Assembly: GCF_000981225.1 (NCBI RefSeq)
Contig: NZ_LAJC01000019.1
Location: 18,343 to 82,342, forward strand
Direction: 5' to 3'
From: Allosalinactinospora lopnorensis
GTDB taxonomy: Bacteria; Actinomycetota; Actinomycetes; Streptosporangiales; Streptosporangiaceae
DNA length: 64,000 nucleotides
Made by a program: the position numbers and the translations under genes. Within the stretch, counting starts at the first letter, position 1, and each line of letters opens with the position of its first letter. The notes under the pieces are model-generated. The model was not told where the DNA came from and did no database searches. It worked only from the letters and a program-made list of their open reading frames with translations. Below are positions 28,734-38,167 of this stretch, one piece after another.

Positions 28734-30194
28734 ATGCAGACGAAACCGCACGTCGCGGTGGTCGGCGGCGGTGTGGCCGGGCTGACCGCCGCCTACCGTC
28801 TCACCAGGGCCGGAGCCGAGGTCACCGTGTTGGAGGCCGCCCCGCGCCTCGGGGGCAAACTCGACGTCTCGCCAGTGGCGGGGGTCCCGGTCGACTCCGG
28901 GGCGGAGTCGGTGCTCACGCGGCGCCCGGAGGCACTCGACCTCATCGCCGAACTGGGCCTGGACGATCGGCTCGAGTACCCCGCCCCCGCTCCGGCGGCC
29001 CTCTACAGCAGGGGGCGGCTGCGCTCGTTCCCTGACGGCCAGGTGATGGGCGTGCCCGGGAGTCTCTCCGGCCTGGTCCGCAGCGGTGTGCTCTCCTGGG
29101 CGGGCACCCTGCGTGCGGCCCGCGACCTCGTCTGGCCGCGCACGTCGGTGAGCGGTGATGTCTCCGTCGGCGGTTTCATCGGCGCACGCTTGGGGCCTGA
29201 GGTCGTCGATCGTCTGGTGGAGCCGATGCTCGGCGGCGTCTACGCGGGACGGGCCGACCGGCTCTCGCTGGAGGCCACCCTGCCGCAGATCGCCCCTGCT
29301 GCGCGCGAGGAGCGCTCGCTGATGAGGGCCGTGCGCACCGCCAAGGCGCAGCAGGCCGCGTCGGCGACCGGGACGGGCCCGGTGTTCGCCACGCTGCGCG
29401 GCGGCCTGGCGCCTCTCATCGACCGGCTGGCCGAGCGGAGCGGTGCGCGGATCGAGACCTCGGCCACCGTCCGCGCGCTCACCGCCGCCGGCGACTCCTG
29501 GACGCTCACCGTCGGACGCGCCAACGACCCGCGCCATGTCACCGCCGACGGTGTTGTGCTGGCCTGCCCCGCGCCCGCGACCGCCCGGCTACTGCGTCCG
29601 GTGGTCCCCGCGGCGGCCGACGAGCTGTCCGCTATCGACTACGCGAGCATGGCCGTCGTGACGCTGGCCTACCCCGCGGCGGCCTTCGCGCGGCCGCCCT
29701 CCAGCAGCGGTTTCCTGGTGTCGGCCAGGGAGAACCGCTCCGTCAAGGCCGTCACGTTCAGCAGCGTCAAGTGGCCGTGGCTGGCCGCGGAGCTGCGGGC
29801 GGCGCACCCGGACACCGAGCTGGTCGTGGTGCGCTGCTCGATCGGGCGGTTCGGCGAGGAGGCCGTCCTTCAGCGCTCCGACGCCGATCTGGCCGATCTG
29901 GCCGCCGGCGATCTCAGCGGTATCTGCGGCGTCTCCGGGCCGCCCGCCGACCAGAGGGTCACCCGGTGGGGCGGCGGTCTGCCCCAGTACACGGTCGACC
30001 ACCGGCAACGGGTCGCCCGGGCACGCGCGGCGGTCGCCGCCCGACCCGGCCTCGCGCTGTGTGGGGCCGCCTACGACGGTGTGGGGATCCCAGCCTGCAT
30101 CGCCGGAGCCACCGAGGCCGCCCGCGGGCTCGTCCCCAGCCGGTCCGCCGGCGGCGCACGTCAACCATCCACGAAGCAAGGGAGCCATACGTGA
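28734..30194 (+). CDS. hemG: Coproporphyrinogen III / protoporphyrinogen oxidase (HemY/CgoX type)
   Basis: 486-residue FAD enzyme. The N-terminal [29 protein letters not shown] is the dinucleotide fold; [31 protein letters not shown] and the C-terminal [15 protein letters not shown] are HemY-type blocks. In actinobacteria this family oxidises coproporphyrinogen III to coproporphyrin III in the coproporphyrin-dependent route, which fits its 4-nt overlap with hemQ. ATG 28734 has a GGAAAGCTGGAA leader. Expected to be peripheral to the membrane. Confidence 0.9.
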   Translation: MQTKPHVAVVGGGVAGLTAAYRLTRAGAEVTVLEAAPRLGGKLDVSPVAGVPVDSGAESVLTRRPEALDLIAELGLDDRLEYPAPAPAALYSRGRLRSFPDGQVMGVPGSLSGLVRSGVLSWAGTLRAARDLVWPRTSVSGDVSVGGFIGARLGPEVVDRLVEPMLGGVYAGRADRLSLEATLPQIAPAAREERSLMRAVRTAKAQQAASATGTGPVFATLRGGLAPLIDRLAERSGARIETSATVRALTAAGDSWTLTVGRANDPRHVTADGVVLACPAPATARLLRPVVPAAADELSAIDYASMAVVTLAYPAAAFARPPSSSGFLVSARENRSVKAVTFSSVKWPWLAAELRAAHPDTELVVVRCSIGRFGEEAVLQRSDADLADLAAGDLSGICGVSGPPADQRVTRWGGGLPQYTVDHRQRVARARAAVAARPGLALCGAAYDGVGIPACIAGATEAARGLVPSRSAGGARQPSTKQGSHT

Positions 30195-30919
30195 CCACGG
30201 GAGAGCGCAACCACGACACCCCCGAACCGGAGGAGCTCAACCAGCTCATCCGCTACACCATGTGGTCGGTGTTCAGGGCGGGGGACCTCTCCGGTGTCGA
30301 GCGGACCGCCGCCGCGGACGAGCTCACCGCGCTGTTCGACGGTGGCGCCGAGAAGGGCGTCACGACCCGCGGCTGCTACGACATCCAGGGGTTCCGGGCC
30401 GACGCCGACATGATGTTCTGGTGGATCAGCCACAGCCCCGAGAGGCTGCAGGAGACCTACTCCTCGTTCCGCCGCACGCGGCTGGGCCGCGCGGCCCAGC
30501 CGGTGTGGTCGGCGATGGGCGTGCACCGTCCGGCCGAATTCAACCGCGCCCACGTCCCGGCGTTCCTGGCGGGCGAGGAACCGCGCGACTACCTCTGCGT
30601 CTACCCGTTCGTGCGCTCCTACGAGTGGTACCTGCTGCCCGACGACGAGCGGCGGAGCATGCTCGCCGAGCACGGCAAGATGGCCGCCGGGTTCGCCGAC
30701 GTCCGGGCCAACACCGTCTCCACCTTCGGGCTCAGCGACTACGAGTGGCTTCTCGCCTTCGAGGCGGGGGAGCTGCACCGCATCGTCGACCTGATGCGGC
30801 ACCTGCGCGGTGCGCAGGCCCGCCGGCACACCCGGCTGGAGGTTCCGTTCTACACCGGCCGCCGGTACAGCGCCGCGGAGCTGTTGGAGGCGCTGGGCGC
30901 CGGCGTGGCGCCGAGATAG
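30191..30919 (+). CDS. hemQ: Coproheme decarboxylase (chlorite-dismutase family)
   Basis: 242 residues, the last step of the coproporphyrin-dependent heme route: peroxide-driven decarboxylation of coproheme to heme b. [15 protein letters not shown] contains the likely reactive Tyr138, and MLAEHGKMA holds a conserved His161, the presumed proximal ligand. GTG 30191 overlaps the hemG stop (GTGA) with AAGGGAG upstream, so the two are translationally coupled. A perfect 13-bp hairpin follows at 30969. Confidence 0.93.
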   Translation: MTTGERNHDTPEPEELNQLIRYTMWSVFRAGDLSGVERTAAADELTALFDGGAEKGVTTRGCYDIQGFRADADMMFWWISHSPERLQETYSSFRRTRLGRAAQPVWSAMGVHRPAEFNRAHVPAFLAGEEPRDYLCVYPFVRSYEWYLLPDDERRSMLAEHGKMAAGFADVRANTVSTFGLSDYEWLLAFEAGELHRIVDLMRHLRGAQARRHTRLEVPFYTGRRYSAAELLEALGAGVAPR

Positions 30920-30968
30920 GGGCCACGACCGTCGCGGTGTGCCCACTGAGAAGGCTGTGAGGGCGCTT

Positions 30969-30997
30969 CCGGGCCCGTCCCCGCGGGACGGGCCCGG
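30969..30997. terminator. Bidirectional terminator between hemQ and pssA
   Basis: CCGGGCCCGTCCC (30969-30981) pairs perfectly with GGGACGGGCCCGG (30985-30997) around a 3-nt CGC loop, between convergent genes. It is followed by TCCGTGCCC rather than a U tract. Confidence 0.7.
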
Positions 30998-31027
30998 TCC
31001 GTGCCCGCCAAGGCTCCTCGTTTCGCC

Positions 31028-31840
31028 TCAGCCGCCCTGCGTGCTTGGCAGGGGCAGGTCCTCCTCGTCCTCGCCCCGGCCGTGGCGCCGTGTCACGACG
31101 ACGTAGAACGGGATGACCAGGACGAGCATCAGCACCAGGCTCGACCCGGAGTAGAGCAGCGCTGTGCCGGCGGGGGCGTCGACCGCCCACGCGGTCAGGC
31201 AGGCCACACTGCCCAGGATCCAGGCCAGCACGGTGAAGGCCAGCCGTCCCCGCGGCTTCGGGTACTCGATACGGCTGACCATCAGCCACGCGATCACCAG
31301 GACAGCGGCGGCACCCAGATAGACGGGAGGGTCGAGAAGCACGATCGTGATGACGGCCATGGCCCCGAAGGGGCTGGGAAGCCCGGTGAAGTAGCTGTCG
31401 CCCGGTGCCTGGCAGGAGAAGCGCGCCAGGCGCACCACCACAGCGAGCAGCACGGCCGCCGCCGCGATGATCGGGGCGGCCCCGCCGTCGCCGGCCATCG
31501 TGCCCCAGACGACGACGAAGAACGCGGGCGCGAACCCGAAGCTGATCACGTCGGCCAGGTTGTCCAGTTCGGCTCCCATGCCGCTGCCGCCGAGCTTGCG
31601 CGCCACGCGCCCGTCGAAAAGGTCGCATGCCGCGGCGATCAGCAGCAGGATGACGGCCGTCGCGACGGTGTTGCGTTCCATCGGTCCCTGGAGGCCCGCC
31701 GAGAGCTGCGCGGACTGGGCGGCCGCCAGCTGCCACACCGCCATGAAGCCGCACAGCGCGTTGCCGAGGGTGAAGTAGTCGGCCACCGCAAGCCGGGTGC
31801 GGGGAACGGGCTCTCCCGCGTTCGCGAGGGCAGGGTCCAC
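31028..31840 (-). CDS. pssA: CDP-diacylglycerol-serine O-phosphatidyltransferase
   Basis: 270-residue integral membrane enzyme making phosphatidylserine from CDP-diacylglycerol and serine. The CDP-alcohol phosphotransferase motif is seen as FDGRVARKLGG followed by GAELDNLADVISFG, supplying the catalytic aspartates; about seven or eight hydrophobic segments follow. GTG 31840 lies 10 nt after the psd stop and is preceded by GGGGG; a TTG a few codons earlier, overlapping psd, is possible. The psd-pssA pair forms the phosphatidylethanolamine pathway. Confidence 0.9.
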   Translation of the reverse strand: MDPALANAGEPVPRTRLAVADYFTLGNALCGFMAVWQLAAAQSAQLSAGLQGPMERNTVATAVILLLIAAACDLFDGRVARKLGGSGMGAELDNLADVISFGFAPAFFVVVWGTMAGDGGAAPIIAAAAVLLAVVVRLARFSCQAPGDSYFTGLPSPFGAMAVITIVLLDPPVYLGAAAVLVIAWLMVSRIEYPKPRGRLAFTVLAWILGSVACLTAWAVDAPAGTALLYSGSSLVLMLVLVIPFYVVVTRRHGRGEDEEDLPLPSTQGG

Positions 31841-31850
31841 GAAGCCCCCG

Positions 31851-32504
31851 TCAGTCGTCGTCAAGGCGGGTTTCTCCGGCGCGGACCTGCTGCCCGGTCT
31901 CCACCGCCGGGGCGATCCCGGCCGGAAGGTAGACGTCGACCCGCGACCCGAACCGGATGAGCCCGATCCTCTCGCCCTTTTCCACCTTCTGCCCCGCAGT
32001 GAGATACGGGACGATACGCCGGACCATCGCGCCGGCGATTTGAACGACCGTGATCTCACCGATCTCGGTTTCGAAGGTCCAGATGACGCGTTCATTACGC
32101 TCGCTGTCCTTGTCGAATGCGGGACGGAAACCCCCCGGACGATGCTCTACCCCGGTCACTGTTCCCGCAAGTGGCGCACGGTTGACGTGCACGTTGAGCG
32201 GGTTCATGAAGACCGCCACCCGGGTGCGGCCGTCAGGTTGGGCGTCGACGCTCTGCACGACACCGTCAGCGGCGGAGAGAACCCGTCCGGTGGCCGGGCC
32301 GCGATCGGGGTCGCGGAAGAACCAGACCATACCGGCCGCCAGCCCGACCGCGGGCACGGCCAGAGCGGTGCGCAGCCGCGATCCGCGACCCGTGAGGACC
32401 GCGGCGCCGGCGATGGCGAACGCGGGGACGAGCCACGGAGCGGAACCGCGGGCCATGCGGACGGTCGGCCGGGGCGAGGCGGTGGAGTATGAGTGGTCGG
32501 TCAT
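31851..32504 (-). CDS. psd: Phosphatidylserine decarboxylase proenzyme
   Basis: 217 residues, the short bacterial type. An N-terminal pair of hydrophobic segments is followed by VWFFRDPDRGP, LSAADGVVQSV, FMNPLNVHVNRAPLAG and the C-terminal RFGSRVDVYLP, where Gly186-Ser187 is the expected self-cleavage site generating the pyruvoyl group. Converts phosphatidylserine to phosphatidylethanolamine at the membrane. ATG 32504 follows GAAAGCTCCCG. Upstream partner of pssA with a 10-nt gap. Confidence 0.92.
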   Translation of the reverse strand: MTDHSYSTASPRPTVRMARGSAPWLVPAFAIAGAAVLTGRGSRLRTALAVPAVGLAAGMVWFFRDPDRGPATGRVLSAADGVVQSVDAQPDGRTRVAVFMNPLNVHVNRAPLAGTVTGVEHRPGGFRPAFDKDSERNERVIWTFETEIGEITVVQIAGAMVRRIVPYLTAGQKVEKGERIGLIRFGSRVDVYLPAGIAPAVETGQQVRAGETRLDDD

Positions 32505-32677
32505 CGGGAGCTTTCGTCGAAGAGCCTTACATGGCTGGTGGACCTTCGAGCGGGCGGGCACGGTGGGAACGCGGGCCTCGAAGGGGGCGAGTCGGACGGG
32601 CCACGCAGGCGGCGAACGCGCAGGCGTGATGCGTGGCTCCCGGACAACGGTGCCCATGAAGGAGGATGCTATGCCAC

Positions 32678-33091
32678 TTAGTCGTATGCCTCCAGGGTGA
32701 GAGCCACGGAATTGATGCAGTAGCGGTCGTCGGTGGGGGTGGGATAGCCCTCACCGTGGAACACGTGACCGAGATGGGAATCGCAGCGTGCGCAGCGAAC
32801 CTCGGTACGTATCATGCCAAGTGCCCGGTCCTCGTGCAGCGTCACCGCGTCCGTGTCCGCGGGATCGTGGAAACTCGGCCAGCCGCAATGCGACTCGAAC
32901 TTCTCGGCGGAGCGGAAGAGTTCGGCGCCGCACGCCCTGCACCGGTAGACGCCGACGGTGTCCGTCGAGACGTAGTCGCCGCTCCACGGCTGTTCCGTGG
33001 CACCCCGGCGCAGCACAGCGTACTCTTCCGGAGCGAGCCGCTCGCGCCACTCCTTTTCGGTCTTGGGAACCGGAGTCATCGCTTCGTCCAT
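32678..33091 (-). CDS. msrB: Peptide-methionine (R)-S-oxide reductase
   Basis: 137-residue repair enzyme reducing methionine-R-sulfoxide. Zn ligands are the pairs Cys51/Cys54 (CRAC) and Cys100/Cys103 (CARC); catalytic Cys125 lies in DDRYCINS, and Cys69 in SHCGWPSF could resolve the disulfide. ATG 33091 is used; ATG 33079 would trim four residues and has GGACGAAG upstream. It ends 173 nt before psd and looks like an independent unit. Confidence 0.92.
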   Translation of the reverse strand: MDEAMTPVPKTEKEWRERLAPEEYAVLRRGATEQPWSGDYVSTDTVGVYRCRACGAELFRSAEKFESHCGWPSFHDPADTDAVTLHEDRALGMIRTEVRCARCDSHLGHVFHGEGYPTPTDDRYCINSVALTLEAYD

Positions 33092-33270
33092 GGTACGGAC
33101 GCTACCCGCAGTCTCCGGACGCGCCGCCCGCGCCCCTCCGCTGACCTCCGGTTCGGCGGGGCGAACGCCGTCCGATGGATAGATGTCCCTATATTCGCCT
33201 TTGAGAAGTTCGCTTCCGATCTTGCCGGGTAGGGGGACCACAGGGCTACAGGCAGTCGGGAGAAGTGGCG

Positions 33271-33729
33271 ATGCTCGTTACGTATCGGCAGCCGTTGAGT
33301 TTGGGGCACCGGCAGTCGTTGCGCGTTGGATGGGCGCAATACTGCCGTCTATGGTTGGATCATCACACCATTCGATTCCGTGAGGGACTGCGCCCCGTGT
33401 GGCTCTTCCTCACCGGGATCGCGACCGAAATCCGATGGGTCGTCGCGCTCACCGCCGCAGCCACGGCGACGCGCATCGACCGGGCGCGGCCGCGCCCGTT
33501 GAGTGACGAGAAGCTCCTGTGGTTGATGCTGGCGATCGGTGCCGGAGCACTGGTCGTCGCCTCCATGCTGGGGCTCGCCCTGTCGGAGTGGGCAATGAGC
33601 CGGACCGGGGACGTGGTCCCCGCAGCGGGCGGGGCGGTCGCTGTGGGCGCCGCGTTCCTCGGCTTGTTGTACCTGGTCTTCGCCTCCAAGGACAGGAAGA
33701 CCAAGAGGGTCTCGAACGAGGAGGACTAG
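33271..33729 (+). CDS. Hypothetical small membrane protein
   Basis: 152 residues from ATG 33271, which has GGGAGAAG upstream; GTG 33397 is an alternative shorter start. Two hydrophobic segments near the C-terminal half (LLWLMLAIGAGALVVASMLGLAL and GGAVAVGAAFLGLLYLVFA) flank a short extracellular loop, and the tail is highly charged. No known family recognised. Codon use in the first 40 residues is poorer than in the rest, which favours the shorter form. A hairpin follows. Confidence 0.5.
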   Translation: MLVTYRQPLSLGHRQSLRVGWAQYCRLWLDHHTIRFREGLRPVWLFLTGIATEIRWVVALTAAATATRIDRARPRPLSDEKLLWLMLAIGAGALVVASMLGLALSEWAMSRTGDVVPAAGGAVAVGAAFLGLLYLVFASKDRKTKRVSNEED

Positions 33730-33756
33730 CGCCGGGAAGCACAGGCGCATAACGGC

Positions 33757-33781
33757 GGGCCGGGGCCGTCCTCCCCGGCCC
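33757..33781 (+). terminator. Terminator-like hairpin
   Basis: GGGCCGGGG (33757-33765) pairs with CCCCGGCCC (33773-33781) around a 7-nt loop, 28 nt after the small membrane-protein stop; GTCCGCGTTT follows. Confidence 0.5.
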
Positions 33782-33944
33782 GTCCGCGTTTACGGCCCTC
33801 CCGCGAGCCGCCGGACGCCCTCCGGGACAGAGCGCGAGCCGTTCCGCGGCCCGGCCGCCCCGTCCCCGCCGGCGGGCCCCCACCGATCGCCGGCCGGAAA
33901 CCCCGCTGCCGCCGGACCCCGTCCTGCCCGGGCGGCTGCCGCGG

Positions 33945-34712
33945 TCAGGCGTCGAAGTCGTACTGCAGGACGTAGGCGGCGCCGTCCAGCGTCATCTCGT
34001 TCAGCTCGACCGGTACGTGTTCCGCGGTCAGCGCCGTGCGCAGCACGTCCAGGACCGGAGTGCCGGCGCTGAGCTGCAGGTCCTCGGTCTCCGCGGGGGT
34101 GGGCATCCGGACCCGGATCTCCTCGGTGAAGTGGGCCGGGGCGTGGCCCAGTTCGGCCAGCCGGGCGTAGATGCCGCCGGGACCGGTGTCGATCTCGGTG
34201 ACCGCGGTTCCGGCCACGAGTTTCGCGGGCAGATAGGACGTCGCCAGCTGAATGGGGCGCCCGTCCAGGCGGTACCGGCGCCGCCGTTCCACGACCCGCT
34301 CATCCGCGGACAGGTCCAGCGCGCGTGACACATGCTCGGCCGCGGGGACCTCGCGCACCGTGATGTTGTCGGTCTCGAAGTCGCGGTCGGCGGCATCGGT
34401 CTGCCAGATGGCCCGCCCGGCGCCCCACAGCTCCCGGGAGAGGCGCCGGGGGCCGTGCCGCCGCAACGGGCGGAACGCGCGTACGTAGATCCCCGAACCC
34501 CGGATGGGGACCACGATGCCTTCGTTGATAAGGACCGAAAGGGCCTGGCGGGCGGTGGCTCGGGCGACCCCGTACTGTTTCATCAGGTCGTTCTCGCCAG
34601 GGACCCGGTCTCCGTCCGAAAGTTCACCGGAGGCGATGGCGGAGCGTACGGCCTCGGCGATTTCGCGGTATACCGGAGGGGAATCGTTTTCGGACGTCGG
34701 CACTGCGTTCAT
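33945..34712 (-). CDS. GntR-family regulator, HutC/UTRA type
   Basis: 255 residues. A winged helix-turn-helix occupies about residues 14-78 (YREIAEAVRSAIASGELSDG, ENDLMKQYGVARATARQALS, GIVVPIRGSGIYV). A UTRA effector domain follows from about 110, with RRYRLDGRPIQLATSYLP and YDFDA at the very end, where UTRA proteins commonly bind a small-molecule ligand. ATG 34712 is the only good start. No operon partner is adjacent, so its regulon is unknown. The upstream 237 bp hold no recognisable gene. Confidence 0.88.
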   Translation of the reverse strand: MNAVPTSENDSPPVYREIAEAVRSAIASGELSDGDRVPGENDLMKQYGVARATARQALSVLINEGIVVPIRGSGIYVRAFRPLRRHGPRRLSRELWGAGRAIWQTDAADRDFETDNITVREVPAAEHVSRALDLSADERVVERRRRYRLDGRPIQLATSYLPAKLVAGTAVTEIDTGPGGIYARLAELGHAPAHFTEEIRVRMPTPAETEDLQLSAGTPVLDVLRTALTAEHVPVELNEMTLDGAAYVLQYDFDA

Positions 34713-34949
34713 CCTCTCGCCCGGAATGCGTCGTCACACTGATCGAGTCGTCCTCGGTCGGTCATTCCCAGCTCGGGACTGTGTTTTTCGGGGGCGAATA
34801 CTGGTCCGTTCCATTACTTACCCGATTGCGATGAGGGAGGGCCGACGTCGGCGGTACACTCCGGGTATGTCCGGTTGCCGGATGTTTTATGCGTGGTTCA
34901 CGGACATCCGAAATCGGCCATAGGCGTGCCCTGCCGAAAGAGAAGCAGG

Positions 34950-35714
34950 TCAGTCGCGTTTCGTATAGCGCAGGAACAGGGAGCTCTCCGACTCCAGGAG
35001 ATGGCCGAGTTCCAGGTTTTGGGCGTGTGAGGGGACGTTCCCGGCCACGATCCGAGAGGGGCCCGGCCCTGTCAGGTGCGGACTCACCGTCAGGCACAGC
35101 TCGTCGAGAAGCCCGGCGGAGGTGAATTCGGCCAGCAGGTGCGGCCCGCCTTCGGTGAGCACCCGGAACAGCCCGCGCTCCGCCAGAGCCGCCATGGCCT
35201 TCTCGGGGCGCACCGAGTCGTCGCCGGCCAGGACGACCTCGGAGCTGCGTGCGGCCGCGCGGCGCCGCGCGGCGGGCGCGGACTCGGTGGTGAGGACGAT
35301 CGTGCGCGCGTCCTCAGGCGCCTCTGCCAGCAGGGCGGGGTTGAGGTCCAGGGTGCGGGTGACCACGGCGACCGGAGGGGTCGCGGTGCGGCCCTCCCGC
35401 AGCCGTCCCCAGACCTCGCGAGGGCGCACCGGGCGGTACCCCTCGATCCGGGCCGTCCCGGCCCCGGCGAGCACGACGTCGCACAGCCCTCTAAGGATCC
35501 CCATGGCGGTGCGGTCGGCGGCTGAGGAGAGGTCCCTGCTGCGCCCAGAGGGGCCCCAGGCCCCGCCATCAGCGCTGGCGATCATGTTGGCGCGCAGCCA
35601 GGGCCGGTTCAGAACGGCGGGGTAGGCGTAGGCGGTCGCGAGGTCGACGTCCGGGGCTGGGTGCGGCAGCAGCGCGCGGAAGTGCGGTGCGCCCGAATCG
35701 GCGAGAGAGCTCAT
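34950..35714 (-). CDS. Pyrimidine reductase family protein (RibD C-terminal domain)
   Basis: 254 residues of the DHFR-like RibD reductase fold: RPWLRANMIASADGG, DRTAMGILRGLCDVVLAGAGTAR, LTEGGPHLLAEF and LCLTVSPHL are its conserved strands and NADPH-site blocks. The zinc deaminase half of true RibD is absent, and no other riboflavin gene is present, so involvement in riboflavin synthesis is uncertain. It begins 11 nt after the glgX stop on the same strand, probably co-transcribed. ATG 35714 fits the family start. Confidence 0.85.
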   Translation of the reverse strand: MSSLADSGAPHFRALLPHPAPDVDLATAYAYPAVLNRPWLRANMIASADGGAWGPSGRSRDLSSAADRTAMGILRGLCDVVLAGAGTARIEGYRPVRPREVWGRLREGRTATPPVAVVTRTLDLNPALLAEAPEDARTIVLTTESAPAARRRAAARSSEVVLAGDDSVRPEKAMAALAERGLFRVLTEGGPHLLAEFTSAGLLDELCLTVSPHLTGPGPSRIVAGNVPSHAQNLELGHLLESESSLFLRYTKRD

Positions 35715-35725
35715 GCTCCCCGACC

Positions 35726-37858
35726 CTAGACGCCCCCGGCGCCGGCCACCCTTCGGCGCGACACGCGTTTGAGCAGGACCAGTGCCCTGTCGACCACCCG
35801 CACCGTACCGGAGGCGGAAACGAGCGGGCGGCCGGCCACGTCGGGGTCGTTGGTGTCGAGGACGGTTTCCCACGTGGCGCCGTACGTGCGGCCGGGCACG
35901 GTGAAGTCCACGGCATCGGCGCCGCTGTTGAGCAGCATCAGGAAGGAGTCGTCGGACACCCGTCTTCCGCGCAGATCGGGCTCGGTGATCGCGGCGCCGT
36001 TCAGGAAGACGCCCAGGGCCCGGCCGGCCGAGCCCCAGTCCTGCTCGCTCATCTGGCCGCCGTCAGGGCGCAGCCAGGCGATGTCGCGCAGCTCGCCGCC
36101 GCGGGGCGGGCGGCCCTGGAAGAACCGGCGGCGCCGGAACACCGGGTGCTCGCGGCGCAGCCGGGCCAGCCCGCGCACGAAGTCGAGCAAGTCCTCCTCC
36201 TCGGCGGCCTGCTTCCAGTCGACCCAGGAGATCTCGTTGTCCTGGCAGTAGGCGTTGTTGTTCCCTCCCTGGGTGCGGCTGATCTCGTCGCCGTGCGAGA
36301 GCATGACCACCCCCTGCGAGAGGAACAGCGTGGCCAGGAAGTTGCGCACCTGGCGGCGGCGGAGCGCGGCGACGTCGGGGTGTTCCGAGGGCCCCTCCAC
36401 CCCGTGGTTCCACGAGCGGTTGTCGTCGGTGCCGTCGCGGTTGTTCTCGCCGTTGGCCTCGTTGTGCTTGTGTCCGTAGGTGACGAGGTCGGCGAGGGTG
36501 AACCCGTCGTGGCAGGTGACGAAGTTGACAGAGGCGACCGGGCGGCGGCCGTCCTCCTGGTAGAGGTCGCTGGAGCCGGTCAGCCGCGAGGCGAGCTCCG
36601 GGACCACCTCATGGCCGCGCCAGAAGTCGCGGACGGTGTCGCGGTACTTGCCGTTCCACTCGCTCCACAACGGAGGGAAGTTGCCCACCTGGTACCCCCC
36701 CGGCCCGACGTCCCACGGCTCGGCGATCAGCTTCACCTGCGAGATCACCGGGTCCTGGTGGACGATGTCGAAGAACGTGCTGAGCCGGTCGACGTCGTGG
36801 AACTCCCGTGCGAGCGCCGAGGCCAGGTCGAACCGGAAACCGTCGACGTGCATCTCCGTCACCCAGTAGCGCAGCGAGTCCATGATGAGCTGCAACGAGT
36901 GCGGGTGGCGCACGTTGAGGCTGTTCCCGCAGCCCGTGTAGTCGAGGTAGTAGCGCTGGTCGTCGTCGCGCACCCGGTAGTAGCTGAGGTTGTCGATGCC
37001 CCGCAGCGAGAGGGTGGGCCCCATGTGGTCGCCCTCGGCGGTGTGGTTGTAGACGACGTCCAGCAGCACCTCGATCCCGGCCTCGTGCAGCGATTTCACC
37101 ATGGCCTTGAACTCCTGGACCTGCTGGCCCTGGGAGCCGTTTGCGGCGTACCCGCTGTGCGGGGCGAGATAGGCCAGGGTGTTGTAGCCCCAGTAGTTCG
37201 TGAGCCCGTGTGCCACCATCGCGTGCTCGGGCACGAAGTGGTGGACCGGCATGAGCTCGACCGCGGTGACCCCGAGCGAGGTCAGGTAGTCGACCATCGC
37301 CGGGTGGGCCAGGCCGGCGTACGTGCCGCGCTGGTGGTCGGGGATGTCGGGGTGCCGCATGGTCAGCCCGCGCACGTGCGCCTCGTAGATCACGGTCCTG
37401 TGGTACGGAACGCGCGGGCGGCTCTCATTGGCCCAGTCGAAGAATGGGCTCACGACCACGCACTTGGGGACGTAGGGGGCGCTGTCGTGGGTGTTCTTGC
37501 GCGACGGCTCGTCGAAGTGGTAGCTGAACAGCGACTCGTGCCAGGTCAGTGTGCCGTCGATGGCCTTGGCGTAGGGGTCGGCGAGCAGTTTGGCCGGATT
37601 GCAGCGCAGGCCGTGCTCGGGAGCGTACGGCCCGTGCACCCGGTAACCGTACCGCTGGCCCGGGCCGACACCGGGAAGGTAGCCGTGCCAGACGAAGCCG
37701 TCGTTCTCGGTGAGGGGCACCGCGGTCTCGGTGCCGCCGTCGTCGAAGAGGCAGAGATCCACGCGTTCGGCGGCCTCCGAGAACAACGAGAAGTTGGTGC
37801 CCGACCCGTCGTAGGTCGCACCGAGGGGGTACGGGGTACCCGGCCAGACTTCCACCAT
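35726..37858 (-). CDS. glgX: Glycogen debranching enzyme / isoamylase family
   Basis: 710-residue GH13 enzyme hydrolysing alpha-1,6 branches in glycogen. An N-terminal CBM48 domain (GTPYPLGATYDGSGTNFSLF) precedes the TIM barrel. VDGFRFD carries the nucleophile Asp344, LIAEPWD the acid/base Glu380, and FVTCHDGF the third acid Asp451; the NNNAYCQDNE block is typical of GlgX. ATG 37858 is used; a TTG three codons upstream is in frame. Cytoplasmic glycogen turnover. Expressed from its own upstream region and followed directly by the reductase gene. Confidence 0.94.
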   Translation of the reverse strand: MVEVWPGTPYPLGATYDGSGTNFSLFSEAAERVDLCLFDDGGTETAVPLTENDGFVWHGYLPGVGPGQRYGYRVHGPYAPEHGLRCNPAKLLADPYAKAIDGTLTWHESLFSYHFDEPSRKNTHDSAPYVPKCVVVSPFFDWANESRPRVPYHRTVIYEAHVRGLTMRHPDIPDHQRGTYAGLAHPAMVDYLTSLGVTAVELMPVHHFVPEHAMVAHGLTNYWGYNTLAYLAPHSGYAANGSQGQQVQEFKAMVKSLHEAGIEVLLDVVYNHTAEGDHMGPTLSLRGIDNLSYYRVRDDDQRYYLDYTGCGNSLNVRHPHSLQLIMDSLRYWVTEMHVDGFRFDLASALAREFHDVDRLSTFFDIVHQDPVISQVKLIAEPWDVGPGGYQVGNFPPLWSEWNGKYRDTVRDFWRGHEVVPELASRLTGSSDLYQEDGRRPVASVNFVTCHDGFTLADLVTYGHKHNEANGENNRDGTDDNRSWNHGVEGPSEHPDVAALRRRQVRNFLATLFLSQGVVMLSHGDEISRTQGGNNNAYCQDNEISWVDWKQAAEEEDLLDFVRGLARLRREHPVFRRRRFFQGRPPRGGELRDIAWLRPDGGQMSEQDWGSAGRALGVFLNGAAITEPDLRGRRVSDDSFLMLLNSGADAVDFTVPGRTYGATWETVLDTNDPDVAGRPLVSASGTVRVVDRALVLLKRVSRRRVAGAGGV

Positions 37859-38167
37859 GGACGCCAACGTCTCTGTGTCGCTCCGTTACATGACGAGAGG
37901 GTTCTTCCGCCCTGACCTGCTGAGTATTCCTCATCTCGCCGACCGGAACCGCAATCGTGTCCGCTTTCGGGGGCATTGTGGTGACAGGTCCGTGTCCCGC
38001 GGGCGCGACCGGACCGGAAACGGAGAAGCCGCCGACCGGTCCGCGGTCGGGCGGGCTGTCCGGAGCGTCCGGCCGGGGAGCCCGACCGGCGGCAAGGGGA
38101 TCGGACGGAACCGCGCCCGCCCGATTCGGCGCCGGTCACGGCATAATCTGTTCCGTTTTCGGATTCT
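37859..38167. other. Intergenic region upstream of glgX
   Basis: 309 bp between the AidB-like stop and glgX. A 9-bp inverted repeat, CGGTCGGGC (38044-38052) and GCCCGACCG (38080-38088), encloses other G+C-rich self-complementary sequence and may terminate the upstream gene. No promoter with clear consensus and no gene were found. Confidence 0.4.
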
